A stretch of DNA of 64,000 bases from assembly GCA_038260305.1 (NCBI GenBank), contig JBBSNY010000012.1:1-64000 (forward strand). The letters are read 5' to 3'. Below, piece after piece: positions 32,714 through 41,500 of this stretch. Both the position numbers and the translations under genes were made by a program. This DNA comes from CADCVQ01 sp038260305. Lineage in GTDB: Bacteria; Actinomycetota; Thermoleophilia; Solirubrobacterales; Solirubrobacteraceae. The notes beneath the pieces were generated by a model. It made no database searches. It saw only the letters and a program-made list of their open reading frames with translations, and had not been told where the DNA came from. Every line of letters begins with the position of its first letter. Position 1 is the stretch's first letter.

Positions 32714-33763
32714 TCAGGACGAGAGCGCGTCGAGCGCCGCGTCGACTTCGGCATCGGTGTTGTAGACGTGCCACGAGACGCGCACCCGCCCGCCGCGCAT
32801 CGCGGCACGGATGCCGGCCCGCTCGAGCTTGTCGGCGCCGTCCGCAACGTCGAACGAGACGATCGCGCTGTTCGAGCGCTCCATGCCGATTCCCGCCCGG
32901 AAGCGGTTTGCAAGCGCCACATCGTGGTCATATACGGCGTCGATGCCGATTCGGTTGAGCAGTTGCAGGGTTGGTTGCGCGCCAACCCACGAGAACCAGG
33001 CCGGAGACGTATCGAAGCGGCGTGCGCTGGAGGCCAGTCGCAGCGGCGGTCCGAAGTAGCTCTGGTGGACGTCCGCGCCGGCATACCAGCCCGCGCTATG
33101 GGGGACGATCCGCTCCAGCCACTCGTCGTCGACGGCCATGAACGACGTGCCGCGCGGGGACATGAGCCACTTGTATGCGCTGCACGTGACGGCGCCGAAG
33201 CGGGTGGCGTCGATCGGCAGCCAGCCGCACGCCTGCGTGGCGTCGAGCAGCGTGCTCGCGCCGTGGTGGGACGCCGAGGCGGCGATCGCGTCGAGATCGG
33301 CGACCTCGCCGGTGCTCATCTGCACGGCACTGAACGCGACGACATCGGTGCTCGCGTCGATCGCCTCGGCGAGGCGGTCCGGCGGCACGGTCGTGACACG
33401 GACCCCGCGGGCCTCCTGGACGAGGAATGGAAACAGCGTCGAGGTGAACTCGACGTCGGGCACGAGGACGTGGGTGCCCGGCGCGAGCGACGCCGCGGCC
33501 ATCCCCATGAACTCCGACACCGTCGCGCCGATGGCGACACGATCGGGCGTCGTGTTGACCATCTGCGCGAACGCGTCGCGCGAGCCCTCCGTCGACTCGC
33601 CCCAGTGCTCCCAGCTCGTCGCGCCGGCGCGCCAGTCGGCGAGCGCCTCCCTCAGCGCGTCGAAGCCGTCGCGCGGCGGCAGGCCGTAGCTCGCGGTGTT
33701 GAGGTAGACGCCCTCGGGCGTCCATTGCTCGCGGGCGTCGGCGATGGAGAGCATGCGCTGCAT
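32714..33763 (-). CDS. egtE: EgtE-like PLP-dependent C-S lyase (class V aminotransferase fold)
   Basis: From ATG 33763 (or 33754) the protein has about 349 residues of fold type I: YLNTASYGLPPRDGFDALRE, ATVSEFMGMAAASL, FSAVQMSTGEVADLDAIA, the Asp in LLDATQACGWLP, and the PLP lysine in CSAYKWLMSPRG. With egtB and egtD downstream it is the expected last enzyme, cleaving the hercynylcysteine sulfoxide C-S bond to ergothioneine. Class V homologues also act as cysteine desulfurases, but the cluster decides the call. Gap to egtB is 83 bases. Confidence 0.87.
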   Translation of the reverse strand: MQRMLSIADAREQWTPEGVYLNTASYGLPPRDGFDALREALADWRAGATSWEHWGESTEGSRDAFAQMVNTTPDRVAIGATVSEFMGMAAASLAPGTHVLVPDVEFTSTLFPFLVQEARGVRVTTVPPDRLAEAIDASTDVVAFSAVQMSTGEVADLDAIAASASHHGASTLLDATQACGWLPIDATRFGAVTCSAYKWLMSPRGTSFMAVDDEWLERIVPHSAGWYAGADVHQSYFGPPLRLASSARRFDTSPAWFSWVGAQPTLQLLNRIGIDAVYDHDVALANRFRAGIGMERSNSAIVSFDVADGADKLERAGIRAAMRGGRVRVSWHVYNTDAEVDAALDALSS

Positions 33764-33801
33764 CCTGTCGGACGCCGGTGCGGCCTGCGGTGTGGGTGAG
33801 G

Positions 33802-34455
33802 TCAACCTGCAGTCGCGACGAGCACGAGCGACGGATACCCACCGCGTGGCAGGACACGCCGTCTCGTCACGACGAACCCCGCGGCAACGAGGTCGGCGGA
33901 CGGGTCCAGCGGCCGCAAACCGCCCCAGGTCGTCGGCCAGACGCGGGCCGCGAGCGCCAGCGCGGCGCGCAGGATCCAGCGGCCGACGCGACGATCGCCG
34001 GCCCAGACGGTGACGACGACGAGGCGCGATCCGGGTTTGGGGGCGAGCAGCCTCCGCGCCTCGGCGAGCACGTCGCGACGCGCGTCGGGATCGAGCAGGT
34101 GCAGCAGGTACGCACACGTGACGACGTCCGCGGATCCGTCTGGGAGCGGCACCGCCCGCACGTCCGCGAGGATCGTCGACCAGCCGCTGGGCAGCGGCCC
34201 GGCGCCCTCGAGCATGCGCGGCGAGCGGTCGACCCGGACGGCGACGCGCGGACCGACCTTCGCCGCGGCAAGCTGCCGCAACAGCAGGCCGGTGCCGCTC
34301 GCGAGGTCGACGAGCCGGTCGTCCGGCGTGATCGCGGCGAGCTCGATCGCGGCGTCGATCGCGCGCAGCTCGAGGTGCTCCTGGGCCGCGTAGCGCCGCG
34401 CCTGGTGATCCCACGTAGCGGCGGCCGCCGCGCGCTCTGTCCATGAACCGGGCAC
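33802..34455 (-). CDS. Class I SAM-dependent methyltransferase upstream of the egt genes
   Basis: GTG 34455 gives 217 residues: WDHQARRYAAQEHLELRAID, motif I DLASGTGLLLRQLAAAK, the acidic strand VRVDRSPRMLEGAG, ILADVRAVPLPDGSADVVTC, and LEARRLL-type motif VI (AEARRLLAPKPGS). It is a UbiE/methyltransferase-11 type enzyme with a C-terminal membrane-proximal helix (LRAALALAARVWP). It ends 38 bases upstream of egtE and is probably in the same transcript, so a link to ergothioneine or its derivatives is possible but unproven. Confidence 0.8.
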   Translation of the reverse strand: MPGSWTERAAAAATWDHQARRYAAQEHLELRAIDAAIELAAITPDDRLVDLASGTGLLLRQLAAAKVGPRVAVRVDRSPRMLEGAGPLPSGWSTILADVRAVPLPDGSADVVTCAYLLHLLDPDARRDVLAEARRLLAPKPGSRLVVVTVWAGDRRVGRWILRAALALAARVWPTTWGGLRPLDPSADLVAAGFVVTRRRVLPRGGYPSLVLVATAG

Positions 34456-34581
34456 GGACGCGACGATACGAGGTGCGGACCCGAGGCTCTCGCGAGCGCG
34501 GCCGTGCAGGTGGGCGACCCCGACGAGCCCGAGGCCGTACGGATGCGCAGGCTCGTGCTCAAGCGGCTGGCCGGGCGGCAC

Positions 34582-34629
34582 GACCGGGCCCGACCGACGC
34601 CTGATGACCGGGCCTGACCGCCGCCTGAG
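34582..34629. repeat. Two tandem 24-bp copies next to a gene end
   Basis: GACCGGGCCCGACCGACGCC plus TGAT (34582-34605) is followed by a second copy with three substitutions (34606-34629). The array ends three bases before the stop codon of the minus-strand SGNH gene. No function is visible. Confidence 0.75.
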
Positions 34630-34631
34630 GA

Positions 34632-35999
34632 CTACGACGAGGCGCCAAGCTCCTTGAGCGCCCCGCGGATCGCCGGCGCGAGGATCTCGGCGACGATCGA
34701 GGTGCCCGCGATGCTGAGGTGGATGCCGTCGCTTTCGCGCACGAGGACCGGACGGCCCTTGTAGCGGATCGTCTCGACGTACCGCCCGTCGGGTGCGAAG
34801 TAGCGATCGACCCGCCCGACGAAGACGCCCTTGAGGCCGCGCGCGGCGCGCACGATCGCTGCGTCCGTGGCGAATGTGATCTGCGCGCGCGGGCCGTACT
34901 TCGGCAGCGGCGGCGTGAGCCAGAAGACGCGCGCGTGGCCGTCGCGCAGGTACGTCTTCATCATCGCCCGCACGCGTATGGCGTAGGCGGTCACCCAGGG
35001 CTCACCGCAGCACTCGACGAGCTTGCCGTCGGGTCCCGGCAGCGGCACGGCATCGGTGGCCGCGCCGACGGACATCACGGTGACGCGCTGGTGCAGATCT
35101 CTCGTCTGCTCGACGGCGTGGCGCGGCCAGAAGACCCCGCGGCTGATGCCGCTGCCGGGCCGGATGTCGCTATGCACGACGGCGTCGTCGCCGAGCCGGT
35201 CGGTGAGGAAGCTGTCGATGCCCTGCATCGTGGAGTCTCCGGTCGCAAGCACGACCGGCGGCTTGACCGCGGCCGCGATGCGCCCGGCGCCGACGAGGAC
35301 CGACACCTTGCGACGCACCTTGTCGCCCTGGCGAAGCTCGACCCGCCAGCGGCCTGGGACCCGGGCGCGGATCGAGCGCCTCGCGGTCGCGATAGCGCTC
35401 TTGAAGGCGAGCTCACGGCAGTCGAGCTTGGACCGTGCCGGCCCGACGCAAAGCTTCGGCCGGACGCCGCCCAGCCCCCACTCGTCGACGACCCGGATCT
35501 TGATCTTCCCGTCGACCGCCACCTGGCGCGTCGCGGCGAGCTCGAAGCGCTGCTTGCAGGATGGGGTGCGGACACTGTAATAGCCCGACAGCAACTCGCC
35601 CGCGACCGGCGTGCCATCGGGCGCGACGGTCTTTGGCAGTGCGGCGATCGCCGCGAACCGGCGCACGGTCCGATCGCACGTCCATTGCACGGCGTCGTGG
35701 AGCGTCGCCGCCGGCCTCGTCACGGGGTTGTCGAGGATCCGGACCGCGCCGAGGCGCTTGGGCTTGCCGTCGATGCATTCGAAGAACACGACCCGCGCGC
35801 CGCGGTGGTCGTAGAAGCGCAGCTCGACGACGCCGGTCTGCGTGGCGTCCGCGGCGAGATGGTTCATCGTCGCCGGGACCTGGCAGGCGTACTCGGGCGT
35901 GCCGGGCACGGCGGGTGCAGCGGGTGCGGCGGCGTGCGCGAGCGGTGCGCATGCAACGGCCACGAGGGCGGCAAGGAGGGCGATTGCAGTCTTGCTCAC
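34632..35999 (-). CDS. Exported SGNH-hydrolase-like protein
   Basis: GTG 35999 gives 455 residues with a signal peptide (KTAIALLAALVAVACAPLAHA). The first 220 residues are a beta-rich Cys-containing region (six Cys, likely disulphides). The second half is SGNH-like: block I VLATGDSTMQGIDSFL with Ser in GDS, a middle segment VTVMSVGAATDAV, and block V SDGIHLSIAG with the Asp-His pair. It resembles the DUF459/OAT-like group that de-esterifies or transfers acyl groups on cell-surface glycans. It lies beside another exported hydrolase, 38 bases downstream of that gene's stop. Confidence 0.8.
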   Translation of the reverse strand: MSKTAIALLAALVAVACAPLAHAAAPAAPAVPGTPEYACQVPATMNHLAADATQTGVVELRFYDHRGARVVFFECIDGKPKRLGAVRILDNPVTRPAATLHDAVQWTCDRTVRRFAAIAALPKTVAPDGTPVAGELLSGYYSVRTPSCKQRFELAATRQVAVDGKIKIRVVDEWGLGGVRPKLCVGPARSKLDCRELAFKSAIATARRSIRARVPGRWRVELRQGDKVRRKVSVLVGAGRIAAAVKPPVVLATGDSTMQGIDSFLTDRLGDDAVVHSDIRPGSGISRGVFWPRHAVEQTRDLHQRVTVMSVGAATDAVPLPGPDGKLVECCGEPWVTAYAIRVRAMMKTYLRDGHARVFWLTPPLPKYGPRAQITFATDAAIVRAARGLKGVFVGRVDRYFAPDGRYVETIRYKGRPVLVRESDGIHLSIAGTSIVAEILAPAIRGALKELGASS

Positions 36000-36037
36000 T
36001 GGGGCCCTATCGGTCGAAGTCGCACGATTCGTGAGCG

Positions 36038-37732
36038 TCAGCGCCGGCGGATCGTGACGTCGGCCGTCTGGCGGCGATGGACGGCACCGGCGCTGATCGT
36101 GCTGACGAGCTGCAGCGTCCCCGGCCGTAGGCGCCTGCGGGCGGCGTTCGTCAGCTTGACCGTGAGCCGGCCGTTGCCGCTCGACGTCCGCCGCGCCGAC
36201 CCGCGGCCGACGATCCGCGCGAGGCCGGCACGGCGGGCCGCGGCGCCACCGAGCTGCAGCCGTCCGCTGATCGTGCAGCGCCGGGCGCACGTGAAGCGCA
36301 GCCGCAGTCCGCGCTCGCGCACGATCTTCAGGCGGGCGCGCACGGGGGCGGTCGCCGAGCCGACCTCAAGTGGCACGACGAGCGTCTGCTCGTGCGCGTA
36401 GAACGCCTGCAGGCCGGTGGGCGAGACAGAGCCGTGCTCGAAGCGCACGTCGCCGGCCGGGACCCGCAGCACGTCGACGTAGGCGCTCGGGTCGCGCCGG
36501 CGCTGGCGTGACGCGAACGCCGTCGCCTGCGCGAGCGGGATCAGCGCGTCGTTGTCGGCGAGGGCGTAGAGGACGCGAGCGCGCACCGCCATCGCGATCG
36601 GGCTGAGGCTCGCGAGCCGGTCGGCGCCGAAGGCCGCGGTCGCGAGGTCGTGGGCCATCGGCGGCCCGTCCGGGTCGGTCGCGGTCGTCTGGTGGGCGAG
36701 TGCCGGCAGGTCGGTCGGGCTCGCGATCACCGTGACGCAGTCCAGGGCGGGCCGCTGCGCGGCGAGCAGCAGCGTGAGGTGGCCGCCGGCGGAGCGCCCG
36801 AACGCGCAGATCGGCAGCCGCGATCCGTACTTCGCCCGCACGCGGTCATACAGCGTGACGACATCGCCGAGCGAGGCCGCGCAGGCGCGATAGTCGGCGT
36901 TGACCGTGCGCCAGCCGCGCGCGCGCCAGCGCTGCGCATCCTCGCGCGTGCCCGCGAGCGCCGCGGGGCCGACGATCGACCACGCGCCGCCGTGGATGAT
37001 CAGCATCGTGCCGCGCCGCTTGACGCCAGCGGCGGGCGCGCCGACCTCGTAGGCGAAGGGTAGGTCGCCGAGCGCGTCGGTCGAGCCATCGGCGGCGGAG
37101 GCCCCCGGGAGCACGTTCTCGCGGCAGATCGAGTCCTGCGCGCCGGTGTTGATCCCGCCGGGGTAGATCCCAGGCCGGGCGACCCCCTGCGGGCCGAGGA
37201 CGGGTGCCGCCGCCGCGTCCGTCGCGGGGACCGCGATGCCGGCGGCGGGCAGCCCTGCGGCCGGCCACGAGCTCGCGTACGTCGCGAAGCCGCCGTCGGG
37301 CTGCTGGGCGAAGACGAGCACGGTGCCGGCGATCGTCGCCGCCCCGCCGCCGCCGGCCGGCCGGTCGACGGTCAGGCGCGCGCTCGGGGCGCCGACGCCG
37401 GTGACGACGTTCAGCACGCTCGGTCGCACGTCCGCCGACTGGCAGGTCGAGACGGGCGCCTGCAGCGGCGCCTTGACCCAGATGCAGGTCGTGAGCCGGT
37501 AGGTCGTTCCGACCGACAGGCGCAGCGTCGCCGTCGCCGTCCCCGTCGCCTGCGCGGCGGTGAACGTCGTGGCGAACGTCAGCTCGCCGACCGACGCGTC
37601 GCCCGGCTGGGTCAGCACCGGGTTCGAGACCGACGCCGACGAGGGGATCGCCGCGTCGGCGGGCGCGGCGAGCGCGATCGTGAGCGCGAGCGTCGCCGCC
37701 GTGAGCGAGTAGCGCCACGAACCGGAAAGCAT
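36038..37732 (-). CDS. Exported alpha/beta-hydrolase (esterase) with N- and C-terminal beta domains
   Basis: ATG 37732 gives 564 residues. A signal peptide (SLTAATLALTIALAAPADA) precedes a beta-sandwich-like region to about residue 200. The esterase core follows: oxyanion motif LIIHGGAWSIVGP, nucleophile Ser in AFGRSAGGHLTLLLA, Asp near ALADNDALIPLAQA, and His in VRFEHGSVSPTG. This is the HSL/BD-FAE type order. The last 130 residues are beta-rich with two Cys (TCARRCTISG) and may bind the cell envelope. It is divergent from the PPTase-PKS locus, so its ester substrate could be the PKS product, but that is only positional. Confidence 0.8.
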   Translation of the reverse strand: MLSGSWRYSLTAATLALTIALAAPADAAIPSSASVSNPVLTQPGDASVGELTFATTFTAAQATGTATATLRLSVGTTYRLTTCIWVKAPLQAPVSTCQSADVRPSVLNVVTGVGAPSARLTVDRPAGGGGAATIAGTVLVFAQQPDGGFATYASSWPAAGLPAAGIAVPATDAAAAPVLGPQGVARPGIYPGGINTGAQDSICRENVLPGASAADGSTDALGDLPFAYEVGAPAAGVKRRGTMLIIHGGAWSIVGPAALAGTREDAQRWRARGWRTVNADYRACAASLGDVVTLYDRVRAKYGSRLPICAFGRSAGGHLTLLLAAQRPALDCVTVIASPTDLPALAHQTTATDPDGPPMAHDLATAAFGADRLASLSPIAMAVRARVLYALADNDALIPLAQATAFASRQRRRDPSAYVDVLRVPAGDVRFEHGSVSPTGLQAFYAHEQTLVVPLEVGSATAPVRARLKIVRERGLRLRFTCARRCTISGRLQLGGAAARRAGLARIVGRGSARRTSSGNGRLTVKLTNAARRRLRPGTLQLVSTISAGAVHRRQTADVTIRRR

Positions 37733-37867
37733 CTGCTGGCAGGGTATCCGCGGGCCGCCTGCGTAGGCCCCGGCTGCGAACGAGGCCGTGCCACAATGCG
37801 CCAGGGTGGCGAATCGAGTTGACAAGGCGGGCTCCGGATCCACCACCACGACGAAGGTGGGCGCGAC

Positions 37868-38506
37868 ATGATCGAGGCGCTGGTGCCGCCGACCGTCTCG
37901 GCGGTCGTGACCGCCGCCGACCTGGACACCGCGCTGTTTGCGCAGGAGGAGCGCTCGCTCGGGCGCGCGGTGGGCCGCCGACGGCGCGAGTTCATCACCG
38001 GCCGCGCGTGCTCGCGGCGCGCGCTCGCGCGCCTCGGGTTGCCGGCGACCGCGGTCGCCAGCGGCGCGCGCGGAGAGCCGCTGTGGCCGGCGGGCGTCGT
38101 CGGCAGCATCACGCACTGCGAGGGCTACCGGTGCTGCGCGGTGGCGCACGCCCATGACGTAAGGGCGCTCGGCATCGATGCGGAGGTGCTCGCGCCGCTG
38201 CCGGCGGGTGTCCTGGAGGTCGTCGCGGGGCCCGACGAGCGGCGCGCGCTGCGCTCGCTGCCGGCGGGCGCGCCCTGGGACCGGCTCGTGTTCAGCGCCA
38301 AGGAGGCCGTCTTCAAGGCCTGGTTTCCGCTCACCGGACGTGACCTGGAGTTCGAGGACGTGCGGCTGCGGATCGACGTGCGCGACGGGACGTTCGAGGC
38401 GCTCCTGCTCGCCGACGCGCCCGAATTGGGCGGCGCGGCGCGCGTGCACGGGCGCTGGCGGATGGACGGCGCGATCGTCGCGACCGCCGTCGTGATCGCG
38501 CGATGA
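37868..38506 (+). CDS. 4'-phosphopantetheinyl transferase (Sfp/EntD superfamily)
   Basis: The 212-residue product starts at ATG 37868, with AAGGTGG upstream and a TTGACA hexamer at 37819. It transfers phosphopantetheine from CoA to the carrier-protein serine. Family motifs are REFITGRACSRRALARLG, GSITHCEGY, GIDAEVLAPLP with the magnesium-binding acidic pair, and FSAKEAVFKAW. It is the EntD/PptT-type compact form. Its TGA overlaps the ATG of the PKS gene (ATGA), so the enzyme that activates the two ACPs is made from the same message. Confidence 0.92.
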   Translation: MIEALVPPTVSAVVTAADLDTALFAQEERSLGRAVGRRRREFITGRACSRRALARLGLPATAVASGARGEPLWPAGVVGSITHCEGYRCCAVAHAHDVRALGIDAEVLAPLPAGVLEVVAGPDERRALRSLPAGAPWDRLVFSAKEAVFKAWFPLTGRDLEFEDVRLRIDVRDGTFEALLLADAPELGGAARVHGRWRMDGAIVATAVVIAR

Positions 38507-41500
38507 GACGCATGGCGGATGTGAGCGGGCAGGACATCGCGATCGTCGGGCTGTCGTGCCGCCTGCCGATGGCCGGCGACGCCGACGCTCTGTGGCGGCT
38601 GCTGCGCGACGAGGTCGACGCGATCACGCCGTTTCCGGCCGCCCGCCTGGCGAACTGGGACGGCGACCCGGGGCTGCTGCCACCGGCCGGCTTCATCGAC
38701 GGCGTCGAGGACTTCGACGCCGAGTTCTTCGGGATCTCGCCGCGCGAAGCGGTCGCGATGGACCCGCAGCAGCGACTCGCGCTCGAGCTCGCCTTCCACG
38801 GCCTCGAGGACGCCGGCCAGGACTCGGGGGCCTGGCGCGACGCGCCGGTCGGCGTCTATCTCGGGGTGATCTACGGCGACTACGCCGACGTCGTCAGCGC
38901 GGCGGGCGAGGCCGCCGGCCGCTACACGCTCGCGGGCCTCATGCGCAGCATCGCCGCGAACCGGATCTCGCACTTCTTCGGCTTCCGCGGGCCGAGCCTG
39001 ACGATCGACACGGGCCAGTCCTCGTCGCTGGTCGCCGTGCACATGGCGTGCGAGAGCCTGCGCAGCGGCGAGTCGCAGCTCGCGCTCGCGGGCGGTGTGA
39101 ACCTCATCCTCTCGCCGCTGTCGACGCTGCGCGCGCAGGGCATCGGCGCGCTGTCGCCCGAGGGCCGCGCCTACGTCTTCGACGCGCGCGCGAACGGCTT
39201 CGTACGCGGCGAGGGCGGCGCCATCGTGGTGCTGAAGCGCCTCGCCGACGCCGTCGCCGAGGGCGACCGGATCCACGCGGTCATCCGCGGCAGCGCGGTC
39301 GGCACCGGCAGCGGCGCGTCGGGCATGACGGCACCGGGCGCCGACGCTCAGGAGCGCGTCATCCGCGCCGCGCTCGCGCACGCCGCGATCGACCCCGGCG
39401 ATGTCGGCTACGTCGAACTGCACGGCACCGGCACGCGCGCCGGCGACCCCGTCGAGGCGACCGGCCTCGGGCGCGTATACGGCGCCGGCCGGCCGGCCGA
39501 CGAGCGGCTCGCCGTCGGCTCGATCAAGACGAACATCGGCCACCTCGAGGGCGCGGCCGGCGTCGCCGGGCTCGTGAAGGCGGCGCTCTGCCTGCAGCGT
39601 CGCGAGCTCGTCGCGAGCCTGAACTTCGAGCACCCCAACCCGGCCATCGACCTCGACGCGCTCGGCCTGCGCGTCGTGCGCTCGCGCGAGCCATGGCCCG
39701 ACGCCGGCGGCCCGTCGGCCGCGGTCTCGTCGTTCGGCGTCGGCGGCTCGAACTGTCACCTACTGCTGTCGGCGGCGCCGGAGCGGACGTCGCCGCCGCG
39801 CCATGCTCAGGCCCAGTCGCCCGAAGGGGCGGGCGCCGCGGGCCGCGCGGGAGCCGGCGACGTTGCGGGCGTCACGGCCCGCGGGACGGCGGCGGTGGTC
39901 GCCCGCGCCGAGGTCCTGCCGTGGGTGCTGTCCGGGCACGACGATGCGGCGCTGCGGGCACAGGCCTCGCGCCTGCACGAGCACGTCGAGACGCACCCCG
40001 AGCTGACGGCGGCCGAGGTCGGCTGGACGCTCGCGACCGCGCGCACGCGCCTGCCACGGCGTGCCGTCGTGGTCACCCGCTCGCCCGGCGGCTCGCCGGG
40101 CACAGGTGGAGCCGATCGCGCGACGCTGCTCGCGCGCCTCGCGGCGGTCGCGCGCGGCGAGCCCGGAGCGGGGATCGCAAGCGGGACGGCGGGCCCGCCG
40201 GGGAAGGTCGCGTTCGTGTTCCCCGGCCAGGGATCGCAGTGGCCCGGGATGGCGCTCGAGCTGTGGCGCACCGCGCCCGCGTTCGCGCGCTCGATCGAGG
40301 CCTGCGCCGAGGCGCTGGCGCCGTTTCTGGACTGGTCGCTGGAGGACGTGCTGCGCGACGCGCCCGACGCGCCGCCGCTCGAGCAGGTTGACGTCGTGCA
40401 GCCGGTCATGTTCGCGATGGCGGTCTCGCTGCACGCGCTGTGGCGCTCCTACGGTGTCGAGCCCGAGCTCGTCGTCGGGCACTCGCAGGGCGAGGTCGCT
40501 GCGGCCTACGCCGCGGGCGCGCTGTCGTTGGGCGACGCGGCGCGTGTCGCGGCGATGCGCGGGCGCACCGCGATGGCGCTGCACGGCCGCGGCGGGATGG
40601 TCTCCGTGCTGCTTGACGCCGAGTCCGTGCAGGCGCGGATCGACCGCCTCGAGGGCTTGAGCATCGGCGTCTTCAACGGCCCCGGCTCGGTCGCCGTGAC
40701 CGGCGAGCTCGAGCCGCTCGCGGAGCTGCTCGCCGGCTTGCAGGCCGACGGCGTCCGCGCGCGGCGGATCTCGGGCGCCTACGCCTCGCACGGCCCGCAG
40801 GCCGAGCTCATCCGCGACACGCTGCTGCGCGAGCTCGCGCCGATCACGCCGCGCTGCGGCGACGTCGCGTTCTGCTCGGCGGTGACGGGCGAGATCGTCG
40901 ACGGCAGCGAGCTCGGCCCCGAGTACTGGTTCTCGAACCTGCGCCACCCGGTCCGTTTCGAGCAGGCGACGCGCGCGCTCGTGCGCCACGGCGCGACGGC
41001 GTTCCTCGAGATGAGCCCGCACCCCGTGCTGACGGTCGCGGTCGAGAGCACGCTCGCCGCGACCGCAGACGCGCCGCCCGAGCTGCCGGTGATCGGCTCG
41101 TTGCGCCGCGACGAGGGCGATCTCGAGCGCTTCGCGACGTCGGTCGGCGAGGCCCACGTGCGCGGGGTGGGGGTCGACTGGGAGGCGGTCTTCGGCTCCC
41201 CTGCGCCGGCGCGCGTCGAGCTGCCGGCCTACGCGTTCCAGCGGCGGCGCTTCTGGGTCGGCGAGGAGCCCGAGGAGGCACGGCCCGCCGGCACCGCGGT
41301 CGGCTCCGGCGATCTGGCCGGGCTCACCGGCGCGGCCCGCGACGCGGCGCTGCTCGAGCTCGTCCGCACGCAGGCCGCGGCGGTGCTCGGCCACGAGTCG
41401 CCCGACGCGGTCGCCGCGCGGCGCTCGTTTCGCGAGATGGGCTTCGACTCGCTCGCCGGCGTCGAGCTGCGCAACCGCCTCGCCCAGCTCGCGGGCCTGC

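Noticed and set aside
34488..34600. Small plus-strand frame reading VQVGDPDEPEAVRMRRLVL
   Set aside because: It looks protein-like for about 30 residues but has no start context and overlaps the upstream frame of the methyltransferase gene and a tandem repeat.
39001..39060. Reading the first KS as a broken, inactive condensing domain
   Set aside because: The Cys is replaced specifically by Gln, both active-site His are kept, and it is followed by AT-ACP at the start of the protein, which is the pattern of a KSQ loading domain.
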